Of a stretch of 32,834 nt of DNA, positions 24,337 through 32,628 are shown in pieces (the first letter of the stretch is position 1; each line of letters begins with the position of its first letter). The translations under genes and the position numbers were made by a program. This stretch comes from Candidatus Brockarchaeota archaeon (GTDB lineage: Archaea; Thermoproteota; EX4484-205; JAAOZO01), in NCBI GenBank assembly GCA_017601145.1, contig JAFNIV010000019.1, forward strand, positions 1 through 32,834. The letters run 5' to 3'. The notes below the pieces were generated by a model. It searched no databases, was not told the DNA's origin, and saw only the letters and a list, made by a program, of their open reading frames with translations.

Positions 24337-24515
24337 TTCTTACATCCAGAACGTATTTCTCTTTTTTCTATTTAGGCCTAGAGCCAGCTTATTTTACTGA
24401 CGTGCAGGATAACTATAGTAACTTTTTTAAAAAGGGCTGTTATCTTAATCTTATCTTTTTCTCCTAGTAAGGTAAGCTTTTTATAGTACAGTTCCTCTTA
24501 TAATTGTAACTCAAA

Positions 24516-25523
24516 ATGAGGAAACTAAATATAGCTGTAATAGGCTGTGGTAACATCGCTAACTATGCGCACTTACCAAACTTGTCAGAAATCGAGCAGG
24601 TCAACCTAGTGGCTACATGTGACACAATAGAAGAGAGAGCAAAACAAGCTGCTAGCAAATTCAAAGTGAGCAAATTTTTTACTGACTATAGAGACGTTCT
24701 TGAGCTAAAGGATCTGGATGCTGTTGTTATAGCTACTCCACCAGACACCCATAAGGAAATTGCCGTGGACGCTATAAAATCAAATAAGCATGTATTTCTA
24801 GAAAAGCCTTTAGCTGCCACTCTGGAAGATGCGTACACGATCTATAGAACGTGGAAAAAAAGTAACGTAAAGTTTGCAGTTGGTTTTTGTTTAAGACATC
24901 ATGGTATGTTCAAGTATGCTAAAAAGCTAATTGAAGATAACGTAGTAGGCGAACCTGTTGCGTTGTGGAGAGTAGCAATAGGGACAGCAATTGGCGTTTT
25001 ACCTCCAGTAAGTTGGCTTGTTGAAAAAAGTAAGAGTGGAGGAATGGTAATTGAAAATACAATTCATATGATAGACTCATTTATTTGGTTTGCTGGTGAT
25101 ATAACTTCAGCTCTTGCTCAATACAAGACAGAAAGGAAGGGTATAAGCATTGAAGATAATGCCTACATAATATTTACCCATAAGAATGGTGCTTTTTCAA
25201 GTGTACTTCAAAGTTGGACTGCTACTCATACTTATGAAAGTTGGGGGATCGTCGGTAAAGAAGGAACTGTTAGTGTTAAGGGATATGTTTTAGGAACAAT
25301 GGAAGTTAGTGGTAAAAATGAAAGTTTAAGAGAAGTAACTATAAAGGAAGATCCCATCGTCATGTACAAGAAAGAAATGGAAGATTTCATAAGTAGCATA
25401 ATAGAAGACAAACCTGTTTTTGCTTCACCTTTAGATGGACTAAAGGCAATAGACGCTGCTGTAGCTGCAGAAAAAAGTTCGATTGAAAACAAACCAGTTA
25501 GGTTACCTTTAGTAGAATATTAA
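24516..25523 (+). CDS. Gfo/Idh/MocA-family NAD(P)-dependent oxidoreductase
   Basis: A 335-residue sugar or inositol-type dehydrogenase. The N-terminal Rossmann fold begins IAVIGCGNIANYAHLP; the family's EKP motif (HVFLEKPLAAT) carries the catalytic lysine near residue 96; and IENTIHMIDSFIWFAGD gives the C-terminal substrate-site Asp/His. The family oxidises or reduces sugars and sugar nucleotides, and the substrate cannot be inferred. It stands alone; a TATA-like CTTTTTATAG near 24478-24487 lies upstream of the ATG. Confidence 0.88.
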   Translation: MRKLNIAVIGCGNIANYAHLPNLSEIEQVNLVATCDTIEERAKQAASKFKVSKFFTDYRDVLELKDLDAVVIATPPDTHKEIAVDAIKSNKHVFLEKPLAATLEDAYTIYRTWKKSNVKFAVGFCLRHHGMFKYAKKLIEDNVVGEPVALWRVAIGTAIGVLPPVSWLVEKSKSGGMVIENTIHMIDSFIWFAGDITSALAQYKTERKGISIEDNAYIIFTHKNGAFSSVLQSWTATHTYESWGIVGKEGTVSVKGYVLGTMEVSGKNESLREVTIKEDPIVMYKKEMEDFISSIIEDKPVFASPLDGLKAIDAAVAAEKSSIENKPVRLPLVEY

Positions 25524-26024
25524 CTTATCATAAAAATAGATATTTTTCTTATTTTTATTGATTCCTCTAATAATTGTTGTAAACAATATTCAAATTGTGG
25601 GCTTTAATTGTTCCTCCTCCTTTAAAAATAAGTATTCTATAGTTACTATGAGGCGATTGACATAAAAAGTTTTAGTGTGCTATATGCTGAAACATCTTAT
25701 GAATCACGGATATAAATTTCACATCCACTTCTTTTAGAGGTTAAAGAACGAAGCATTGCTTCATAATTTTTAATGCTAGGTTTGAGCCTTTACCAATGTT
25801 GATGGAACTTGTAGATGGAAAGATGCTAGAAAGCTAACCTAGTCCTTGAGTGGTTCATTTTATAATCAAGTTGTTACTTATTCAAAATAACTCTGATTTC
25901 TTTTAAACTAATCCAAAATTGTAAAATACTCTATAAGAAAAACTTATTTCTTCTAAGTGCTTATGAAATTTACATAACTTTTGACAAGAAAGTCTATTAC
26001 TTTAACCATGGATATTTTCGATAA
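25524..26024. other. Intergenic stretch, no intact gene
   Basis: About 500 AT-rich bases between the oxidoreductase and a TnpB relic. One short coding-like piece (RFEPLPMLMELVDGKML near 25780-25830) hints at a decayed gene; otherwise nothing recognised. Confidence 0.35.
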
Positions 26025-26229
26025 GTTTAAATGCAATAACAGACTGTGTAAAAATGTGCCAAACCGTCAACATTCTAGGAACAAAGTCTTTTTAATCCAG
26101 TACCGCTTGGTACACCTATTGCTTCTAAGGTGGAACGGGATAAATTGGAAGCCTAAAGGGGCAATGAACAACCAGCCAATGAGCACCTTAGAAACAGGAA
26201 TCTCCGACTTCAGCCGAGGAGTGTGATAA
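26025..26229 (+). mobile_element. TnpB element relic: broken C-terminus and right-end hairpin
   Basis: Pieces of a TnpB tail lie in successive frames: DCVKMCQTVNILG, then FNPVPLGTPIASKVERDKLEA (stop), then GAMNNQPMSTLETGISDFSR to TGA at 26224-26226. They end in a hairpin CTCCGAC-TTCA-GCCGAGGAG (26202-26221, imperfect), the usual right-end/guide-scaffold structure of IS200/IS605 elements. The left part of the element is gone. The relic ends three bases before the aldo-keto reductase ATG, and its GGAG-TGTGAT now sits where that gene's ribosome site should be. Confidence 0.6.
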
Positions 26230-27201
26230 ATGAGATTCGTTGAATTAGGCAAAACTGGAATAAGGGTTTCAATGATTGGAATAGGTACTTGGCAATGGGG
26301 TGCGAAAGAGTGGGGCTACGAAAAGTCTTATTCTGAAATCGAAGTAAGAAAAGCATTTAAGGCAATATATGAAAACGAAATTAACTTTATCGACACAGCT
26401 GAGATGTATGCATTTGGAAAATCTGAGAAGCTTGTTGGAGAAATGGTAAGAGAATATGGAAGAGAAAACTTTGTCATCGCAACTAAGGTTTCTCCATGGC
26501 ACCTAGATGAGAAATCTCTTGAAAAGGCTTGTCAAGGTTCCTTAGAAAGATTAGGAATAAAGGAAATAGACCTTTACCAGGTTCATTGGCCAAATCCATT
26601 AGTTCCAATAAGTAAGACCATGAAAGCTTTAGAAAAACTATTAAACTTCGGAAAGATAAGAGCAATTGGAGTTAGCAACTTCAACTTAAAGCAACTCTCA
26701 AACGCTAGAAAACATTTAGAAAAGAATGATATCGCCAGCGATCAAGTTCTGTACAACATGCTTTCACGAAATGTTGAAAAAGATCTAATACCTTATGCTC
26801 AGAAAGAAAAGATAACTTTAATAGCATATAGCCCATTAGCTCAAGGTTTACTTTCAGGAAAGATAACTTCAAGTTACAAACCGAAAGAAATTGTAAGAAA
26901 AATAAACCCTTTGTTTTCGAAATCAAACATAAAAAAGCTTGAAACATTAAATAGTGTACTTCAAAACATAGCAAAAAGTAAGGGAAAAACTGTAACTCAA
27001 GTTGTACTAAGTTGGACCATGAGACACGGCTGTGTTGTGCCAATACCAGGAGTAAAAAACGATAATCAAGTAAGAGATGTTGCAGAAAGTGTTAGCATTA
27101 GTTTGAGTAATGAAGAACTGAATACGATAGAGTTAGCGCTGAAAAATACAAGAGTTAATAAACTTTTAGGATATCTTGAAGTAATATTAAACTTTACTTA
27201 A
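26230..27201 (+). CDS. Aldo-keto reductase
   Basis: A 323-residue NADPH-dependent reductase of aldehydes and ketones. The catalytic tetrad is visible: Asp and Tyr in FIDTAEMY (residues ~54 and 59), Lys in VIATKVS (~86), and His in LYQVHWPNP (~117). IGVSNFNLKQL and PIPGVKNDNQV are the usual substrate- and cofactor-binding segments. The natural substrate is unknown. The ATG begins right after a TnpB relic whose hairpin arm reads GAGGAGTGTGAT, a fair Shine-Dalgarno match, so the mobile element seems to supply its ribosome site and possibly its promoter. No clear TATA box at the usual distance. Confidence 0.92.
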   Translation: MRFVELGKTGIRVSMIGIGTWQWGAKEWGYEKSYSEIEVRKAFKAIYENEINFIDTAEMYAFGKSEKLVGEMVREYGRENFVIATKVSPWHLDEKSLEKACQGSLERLGIKEIDLYQVHWPNPLVPISKTMKALEKLLNFGKIRAIGVSNFNLKQLSNARKHLEKNDIASDQVLYNMLSRNVEKDLIPYAQKEKITLIAYSPLAQGLLSGKITSSYKPKEIVRKINPLFSKSNIKKLETLNSVLQNIAKSKGKTVTQVVLSWTMRHGCVVPIPGVKNDNQVRDVAESVSISLSNEELNTIELALKNTRVNKLLGYLEVILNFT

Positions 27202-27281
27202 CTAAATATATTAAAGAGTTTAAGCGTTTAAATTTTGAAGTTAAAAATATTAGATATGTAAAAATTATGAAAATGTAAAAA

Positions 27282-27291
27282 TTTTTATACT
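27282..27291 (+). promoter_or_regulatory. TATA box for the GT2 glycosyltransferase
   Basis: TTTTTATACT centred near 27286; predicts transcription from about 27312, ten bases before the ATG at 27322, after the TTG at 27301. Confidence 0.5.
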
Positions 27292-27321
27292 TGTTAAGTA
27301 TTGTTTTGGTATAAGGAAAGA

Positions 27322-28524
27322 ATGGAAAACAATCAACATTCATGCCCTTCAAGTTCACTTAATCAATTACAGACAGAAAGAAACTTAGTAAATGTAACAT
27401 GTGAAAGTAAAAAAGTGAAAGTTAGTGTTGTTATTCCAATATACAGAGAGTCCTTTATATTACGAAAGAATATCCAAGTACTGTTGAAACAGGATTTAGA
27501 TAAGGAGATTATAGTAGTTATTGATGAACCTACAGAAAAGACAAAAGAAGAAATTGAAAAAGTTGATGGGATAAAAGTTGTTATACATAAAGAAAGGGTT
27601 GGAAAAGTTAATGCGATAAACGAAGCTCTTTCATTTTGCAATGGCGAAGTTATATTGTTTTTGGATGGAGATGTTGAGCTTCCAGATAGTAATGAATTTT
27701 TAAGGAAGGTATTTGAAGAGATAAAAGGATATGATGCTCTAGACATAAGAAAAATAATTGTTCGTGACTCATTTCTTGCAAAGTTAATTTACTACGATTA
27801 TGCTAGTTTAAACATTTTTTCTTGGCTCTCATTTAAGTCTACTAAGAAGCTAATAACGTTAAATGGTGCAGCATTTGCAATAAAAAAAGAAGTTTTGCTT
27901 AAGCTTGATGGTTTTAATAAGATGATAACAGAAGATATAGATCTTGCAATTAGACTTTTCATGAATGGATATAAGCTAAAGTACAGTGAAAATATCTTTG
28001 TTTATTGTTATACACATTCTAGCCTAAGAAAGTGGTTTAAACAAAGGTTAAGATGGGCTAAAGGTGGTGCTGAAATTGTTGCAGTATACAATAAAAAATT
28101 AATGCTAGAAATAGTTAAAAACTTTGAAGTTTTCTTTCCATTTCTTGTCTTCCTATTCCCCTCTTTTTTCTCATTAATTTTTTATCCTTTAGTTCCAAAT
28201 TCAATGATCTATGGCATATCAACAACTATTATACTAAGTGCTGGGTACATACAACAATCTTTCATATCTGCTATAGCACTATCTTGGCTTAAACCAACTG
28301 TGACTATTAGCTTTATTAAGGGAATAATGACAATGATAGTAAGTACTTTAGTATTTTTTGTTATTTTTTATATCTCTTCTAAAAAGCTAGGCTACAACTT
28401 CTCGATACTTGAATTCCTTCTATTTTACTTTTTCTATTCATTCTTATCGTTTACAGTAGCACTAATTGGATTTGTCGAAGTACTTATTATGAAAAAGCGT
28501 AACTGTGAGAACTGGAAAGTTTAA
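27322..28524 (+). CDS. Membrane-bound processive family 2 glycosyltransferase
   Basis: A 400-residue GT2 enzyme. The catalytic domain (about 25-260) has SVVIPIYRE, the metal/donor motif LFLDGDVELP (DxD), the acceptor-side TEDIDLAIRL, and QRLRWAKGG, the QxxRW motif of processive enzymes such as cellulose, hyaluronan and poly-GlcNAc synthases. Four or more hydrophobic helices follow (from about 270 to the end), which would form the membrane channel. It could make a surface polysaccharide or glycosylate lipids; no export partner is adjacent. The start at ATG 27322 is favoured by the TATA box position; the frame is open to TTG 27301. Confidence 0.85.
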   Translation: MENNQHSCPSSSLNQLQTERNLVNVTCESKKVKVSVVIPIYRESFILRKNIQVLLKQDLDKEIIVVIDEPTEKTKEEIEKVDGIKVVIHKERVGKVNAINEALSFCNGEVILFLDGDVELPDSNEFLRKVFEEIKGYDALDIRKIIVRDSFLAKLIYYDYASLNIFSWLSFKSTKKLITLNGAAFAIKKEVLLKLDGFNKMITEDIDLAIRLFMNGYKLKYSENIFVYCYTHSSLRKWFKQRLRWAKGGAEIVAVYNKKLMLEIVKNFEVFFPFLVFLFPSFFSLIFYPLVPNSMIYGISTTIILSAGYIQQSFISAIALSWLKPTVTISFIKGIMTMIVSTLVFFVIFYISSKKLGYNFSILEFLLFYFFYSFLSFTVALIGFVEVLIMKKRNCENWKV

Positions 28525-28912
28525 TCCAGTTTCTCTTGCTTCTAGGGTTATTTTCATAGGAGCGTTCGCTGTCATTAGGATGCATAAGAATTTTTCAAGT
28601 ACTAAAACAATTATGCAAGAAATACACAACTGAAACAAAAGAAATATGAAATATAATAAAAATAAAAGTTATTAAACTAGACGAACATAGTACATTAGAT
28701 TGGCCATTCTCTAAAAGCAAAGGAACGCAATTGTCTTTCTGCTATGCCAGAAAAATGCATTCTTACAACTTTTAAGGTTTGCCTGTCTATCTGTACCTAA
28801 TTAAAAAATGTGGTACTTATAACTCTGGAGCAATCTTTTCCTTCAAATGAGCTATGCCCTTTTTATACATTAGTTCTGAACAAAATTACGAATTCTAGTT
28901 GTAATCTTAGAA
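28525..28912. other. Intergenic stretch, no intact gene
   Basis: Nearly 400 bases. A minus-strand 17-codon ORF (28817-28870, MYKKGIAHLKEKIAPEL) looks protein-like and might be the remains of a gene, but is too short to assign. Nothing else recognised. Confidence 0.35.
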
Positions 28913-28951
28913 CTTATAAAAGTTATAAGCGCAAGAAAAAAACATAAATAC
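28913..28951 (+). promoter_or_regulatory. Promoter region of the exporter operon with inverted repeat
   Basis: A perfect inverted repeat CTTATAA-AAG-TTATAAG (28913-28929) lies just upstream of a TATA element ATAAATAC (28944-28951) that predicts transcription from about 28973. The repeat sits where an activator or repressor could touch the promoter. Confidence 0.45.
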
Positions 28952-28986
28952 AAGATATAATAAGGCGGAAAAGGGTGGAAAGCTTC

Positions 28987-30555
28987 ATGATGAATACAAA
29001 ATACTTAGTCGTTACAGCATTATTAGCTTATTTGTTCGTATTTGGATCTAAAGTTGCGGCAGCGCCAACTATAAGCATAAGTGGATCAACATGGGGCTCA
29101 CTGCAAGTACCTCTTTCTGCAGAGCCAGGATCTCAGTTACTTCCGTTTTCAATTTATATTACGAACATAGGAAAACAGACAGCATATAACGCTTACGTCA
29201 CAATTTACCCAAGTTATCCATTATCTTCTCAATATAATACAGAGAATATTAGTTTTATTCTTCCTGGATCTACTGTGCCCGCAACATTTTACCTGAGCGT
29301 AGCACCAAACAGTAGCACTGGCGTTTATTCTTTACCAGTTAAAATAGAGTATGAAATTTCAGGTTATAAAAGTAGTTTCGATTATACTCTAAGTGTTCCT
29401 GTAACAACATTCGCTAGTTTACATATAGTAAATGTTCAATGGGGTTCAGGGTCTTTACTTGCATATCCTAGTGCAAAGGGACTTCCACTTATAGTCGAGT
29501 TAAAAAATGTAGGAACTAACAATGCTTACAACACTTCCGTTACTCTTATATTTAGGCCTCCTTTTTATTATACAATAAATGAAAACAATACTACAATATA
29601 TGTTGCAAATGAAACAAATTATGTGGGGCTCATACCCCCTGGTGCTACTATTCCAGTTCAATTTACCTTAAACATTTTTTCAAATGCAACAATCGGTACG
29701 TACCCAGTCAATTTCATAATTAACTATAATGGAGGCATACAAACTGTTGAAACAGCTAATGTAAGCATCTTTGGATCTCCACAAGTTATTGTTCAGGGAT
29801 ATGCTTTAAGCAACTCTAGAATATTTCCTGGCGACAGCAATATACAGCTAATACTATCTGTAGTAAACTCTGGAAACGTAACTGAAAATCAAGTTAACGT
29901 CAGTTTGTTTCCTTTTTCACCCTTATCTTTATCTTCGGCATCAAATTCTTATACTATAGGAATTTTGCCTCCTGGACAACCTGTTCAACTAACTTATCTT
30001 CTTAATGTTTACGATAATGCCTCATCTCCTATGACTGCTTCTGTTTTGGTTCGTATAACTTATGGAAACTTGATCTACGAAAAAGTGCTTCAGATTCCAG
30101 TAGCTGCAAGAGCAAATTTTACTGTAAATTATAAAAATGATAGTCTATTTCAAGGTGATTCAAACATTCATGTAGTATACATGGTAAAGAATGTAGGAAA
30201 TGAGACTGCCAGGGATGTTCAAGCTCAACTTATTCTCCCAAGTACTCTAAGTGGAAATGTTTACAATTATTTAGGCGATATACCTCCTTCGTCAACAGCT
30301 CTCTTGACTTTTTCTTTAGATGTGAGCTCAGATGCTCCTCCAGGAACTTATCAGGGAACAATCGTACTTACTTGGGATCAGAATGGAGCCCCTGGAGTTA
30401 GATTCTTACAAAGGATACCCGTTAAGTTCGAAGTAAAGCCAGGATTTTTAACTCAGCTTGAATCAGCTGTAAGCACAACTTTATACAGTGGAATTGGAAT
30501 TCTTGTTATTATAGTTCTAGTGGCAGTCGTAGTATTGGTGCGAAAAAGAAGATGA
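28987..30555 (+). CDS. Secreted, membrane-anchored CARDB/NEW3-like repeat protein
   Basis: A 522-residue surface protein. An N-terminal signal peptide (MMNTKYLVV ... AAA) is followed by four related beta-rich repeats of about 115 residues, each with a V-x-N-x-G-x-x-x-A-Y-N-type start, a middle LPPG/IPPG turn (ILPGST, LIPPGAT, ILPPGQ, DIPPSS) and a T-Y-P-V/T-Y-Q-G ending, the pattern of CARDB/NEW3 S-layer-related domains. Many NxS/T sites suggest glycosylation. A single C-terminal helix (GIGILVIIVLVAVVVLV) ends in RKRR, anchoring it with the repeats outside. Its stop overlaps the ABC ATPase start by four bases, so it probably works with that exporter, perhaps as an accessory or substrate-binding part. 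I start at ATG 28987; GTG 28975 is possible. Confidence 0.78.
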   Translation: MMNTKYLVVTALLAYLFVFGSKVAAAPTISISGSTWGSLQVPLSAEPGSQLLPFSIYITNIGKQTAYNAYVTIYPSYPLSSQYNTENISFILPGSTVPATFYLSVAPNSSTGVYSLPVKIEYEISGYKSSFDYTLSVPVTTFASLHIVNVQWGSGSLLAYPSAKGLPLIVELKNVGTNNAYNTSVTLIFRPPFYYTINENNTTIYVANETNYVGLIPPGATIPVQFTLNIFSNATIGTYPVNFIINYNGGIQTVETANVSIFGSPQVIVQGYALSNSRIFPGDSNIQLILSVVNSGNVTENQVNVSLFPFSPLSLSSASNSYTIGILPPGQPVQLTYLLNVYDNASSPMTASVLVRITYGNLIYEKVLQIPVAARANFTVNYKNDSLFQGDSNIHVVYMVKNVGNETARDVQAQLILPSTLSGNVYNYLGDIPPSSTALLTFSLDVSSDAPPGTYQGTIVLTWDQNGAPGVRFLQRIPVKFEVKPGFLTQLESAVSTTLYSGIGILVIIVLVAVVVLVRKRR

Positions 30556-31322
30556 GCTTAAGTGTTGAAGTTCGAGAATTAACTAAAGTTTTTGGAGATT
30601 TAGTAGCAGTAGATCATGCTACGTTTTCAGTGAAGAGAGGAGAAATCTTTGGACTTCTAGGTCCAAATGGTGCTGGAAAAAGTACACTGTTCAGAATGCT
30701 TTGTACTGTTCTAAGACCAACCTATGGAACGGCAAAAGTAGAAGGTCATGACATATTAAAAGAAACAAACGAAGTGAGGAAAGTAATAGGGGTTGTTCAG
30801 GAAAAGTTGATACTTTATGCTCCTCTTACACCCATAGAGAACTTAACTTTCTTTGGAAAACTCTACGGAGTAGAAGACGATGTCCTAAAGAGAAAAATAG
30901 AAGAACTTCTACAAGAAGCTAAGCTTTGGGAAGTTAGAGATAAGCCTGTTGGCATTTTTTCATCTGGAATGAGACAAAGAGTTAATATAATTAGAGCTTT
31001 ACTTCATGATCCAAAACTACTCATGCTAGATGAACCAACAAATACTCTTGATCCTCAAAGTGTAAGGTGGGTCAGGGATTATATAAAGGCTTTAAGAGAC
31101 AGAGGCTTAACAATAATTCTTACGTCTCATGATATGTATGAGATAGATGAACTAGCTGAAGAAGTAGCAATAATGGACAGAGGAAAAATAATAGCAGTTG
31201 GAGGAAAAGAAGAACTAAAGAACAAATATAGCACAGATAAGTTTGAAGAAGTATTCTTGGCACTTACTGGAAGAACACTAAGAGATGAACTTTCTGGAAG
31301 ATTAAAGAGGAGAGGTTGGTAG
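30552..31322 (+). CDS. ABC exporter ATP-binding protein
   Basis: A 256-residue ATPase of the ABC-2 (drug, polysaccharide or peptide export) class. Walker A is GPNGAGKST (37-45), the Q-loop lies near VQEKL, the ABC signature reads SSGMRQRVN (a variant of LSGGQ), Walker B is LLMLDEPTNTLD, and the switch His is in LTSHDMYEIDEL. It drives the permease encoded directly after it (stop and start codons abut). The DrrA/CcmA-like C-terminal segment is short. Substrate unknown. Confidence 0.93.
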   Translation: MSLSVEVRELTKVFGDLVAVDHATFSVKRGEIFGLLGPNGAGKSTLFRMLCTVLRPTYGTAKVEGHDILKETNEVRKVIGVVQEKLILYAPLTPIENLTFFGKLYGVEDDVLKRKIEELLQEAKLWEVRDKPVGIFSSGMRQRVNIIRALLHDPKLLMLDEPTNTLDPQSVRWVRDYIKALRDRGLTIILTSHDMYEIDELAEEVAIMDRGKIIAVGGKEELKNKYSTDKFEEVFLALTGRTLRDELSGRLKRRGW

Positions 31323-32468
31323 ATGAACTTTAAAACAGTTTATTACGCTTATCTTGTAATGAAAAAAGATCTTACTGAATTCTATAGAATAAAAGCTAGA
31401 CTAGTAAGTATGATACTTTTACCAATAATACTAATGCTTCTCTTTGGCTATATGTTTCCAAGCGAAGGAACAATTAATCATATTCCAATAGCAGTTGTTC
31501 AGCAAGATTATTCTTCAATTGCTATAGCGCTTTATTCCCAATTTGTTCAGTCAGCAGAATCTTCAAAACTTTTTAATGTAGTAACTTATAGTTCTTTAGC
31601 TGAAGCAGAGAACCAGTTAGCTGCTGGAAATGTTTATGCTATAGTTATATTTAGACAAGGAACTGGAAATTCCCTTGCTAGTGTTGGTCATGCTGATGTT
31701 GAAGTTATAGTTGACCAGCTTAATCCAACGATTGACAGCGCAACAATAGCTGAACTTAGTAGTATTTTTTCTTCCCTTAACCTCAAGCCAACTTTTAATC
31801 CTGGATTCTCAGAAAATACTCAAGCAATAAATGTTCATTTTTCTGGGCTTATACCTGGAACTCCAAGTAGTTTTGAATTCTTAGCGCCAGGATTTATAGT
31901 AATGGCAGTAGTCTTAGGAGGGCTGCAAGGTTTGGCCATGAGCGTCTCTAGAGAAAGAGAACTTGGTACGCTAGAGGGGCTTCTTGCAGCTCCAATTCCA
32001 AGGTTTTCAATAGTAATAGGAAAAGGACTAGCACAAGCTGTAAGAGGAATAATAAGTGGGACGATAATAGTGATTATTTCAGTAACATTGTTTGGTGTAA
32101 AAATATACGGGAACATTTTTCTTATGGCATTAGTTTTAACTTTAGGCATACTTTCATTTATTGGGCTTGGGATAATCGCAACAAGCTTAGTAAGCGATCA
32201 GGAATCTGCTCAATTAATACTTATGATGATTCAACTACCAATGGTTTTTATATCTGGAATCATGTATCCTACACTTCAACTTCCAACATGGCTAAGAAAC
32301 TTGGCTTATCTTCTTCCTCTCGTTTATACTGTTTCAGCATTTAAGGCAGTTATGGTACTTAATGCTCCGATTTCAGTAATTTCTTGGCAATTAACAGCCT
32401 TAAGCATTTATACAGTAGTAACGTTTGCTATTGCTGTTCCTTTGTTCCAAAAAATGGTAACGAGGTAG
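31323..32468 (+). CDS. ABC-2 type exporter permease
   Basis: A 381-residue membrane protein with the ABC-2 layout: one N-terminal helix (about 27-47), a large outside domain of about 140 residues (VVQQDYSSIAIALY ... ), then five helices with the family motif SRERELGTLEGLLAAPIPRFSIVIGK between the second and third and GIMYPTLQLPTWLRNLAYLLPLVYTVSAFKAV near the end. It pairs with the preceding ATPase; both form a dimer-based exporter. The secreted repeat protein at the head of the operon suggests transport linked to the cell surface. The gene is followed by about 160 AT-rich bases and then an IS element. Confidence 0.92.
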   Translation: MNFKTVYYAYLVMKKDLTEFYRIKARLVSMILLPIILMLLFGYMFPSEGTINHIPIAVVQQDYSSIAIALYSQFVQSAESSKLFNVVTYSSLAEAENQLAAGNVYAIVIFRQGTGNSLASVGHADVEVIVDQLNPTIDSATIAELSSIFSSLNLKPTFNPGFSENTQAINVHFSGLIPGTPSSFEFLAPGFIVMAVVLGGLQGLAMSVSRERELGTLEGLLAAPIPRFSIVIGKGLAQAVRGIISGTIIVIISVTLFGVKIYGNIFLMALVLTLGILSFIGLGIIATSLVSDQESAQLILMMIQLPMVFISGIMYPTLQLPTWLRNLAYLLPLVYTVSAFKAVMVLNAPISVISWQLTALSIYTVVTFAIAVPLFQKMVTR

Positions 32469-32628
32469 TTCTTCCAAAATAATTTTCGTTAAACTCTAGG
32501 AACAAGCATCCTAAACATTTTGTCATAAAAAGATCCTCGTTAATTTAAGCCGATCATAACCTAGGTAAACTTAAAATTATTGAAATACCTTCGCAGAGTT
32601 AGAAACTCAGATAGGTGTGGTTTTACTT

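Noticed and set aside
28817-28870. Minus-strand 17-codon ORF MYKKGIAHLKEKIAPEL
   Set aside because: Protein-like but too short and without expression signals; at most a gene remnant.
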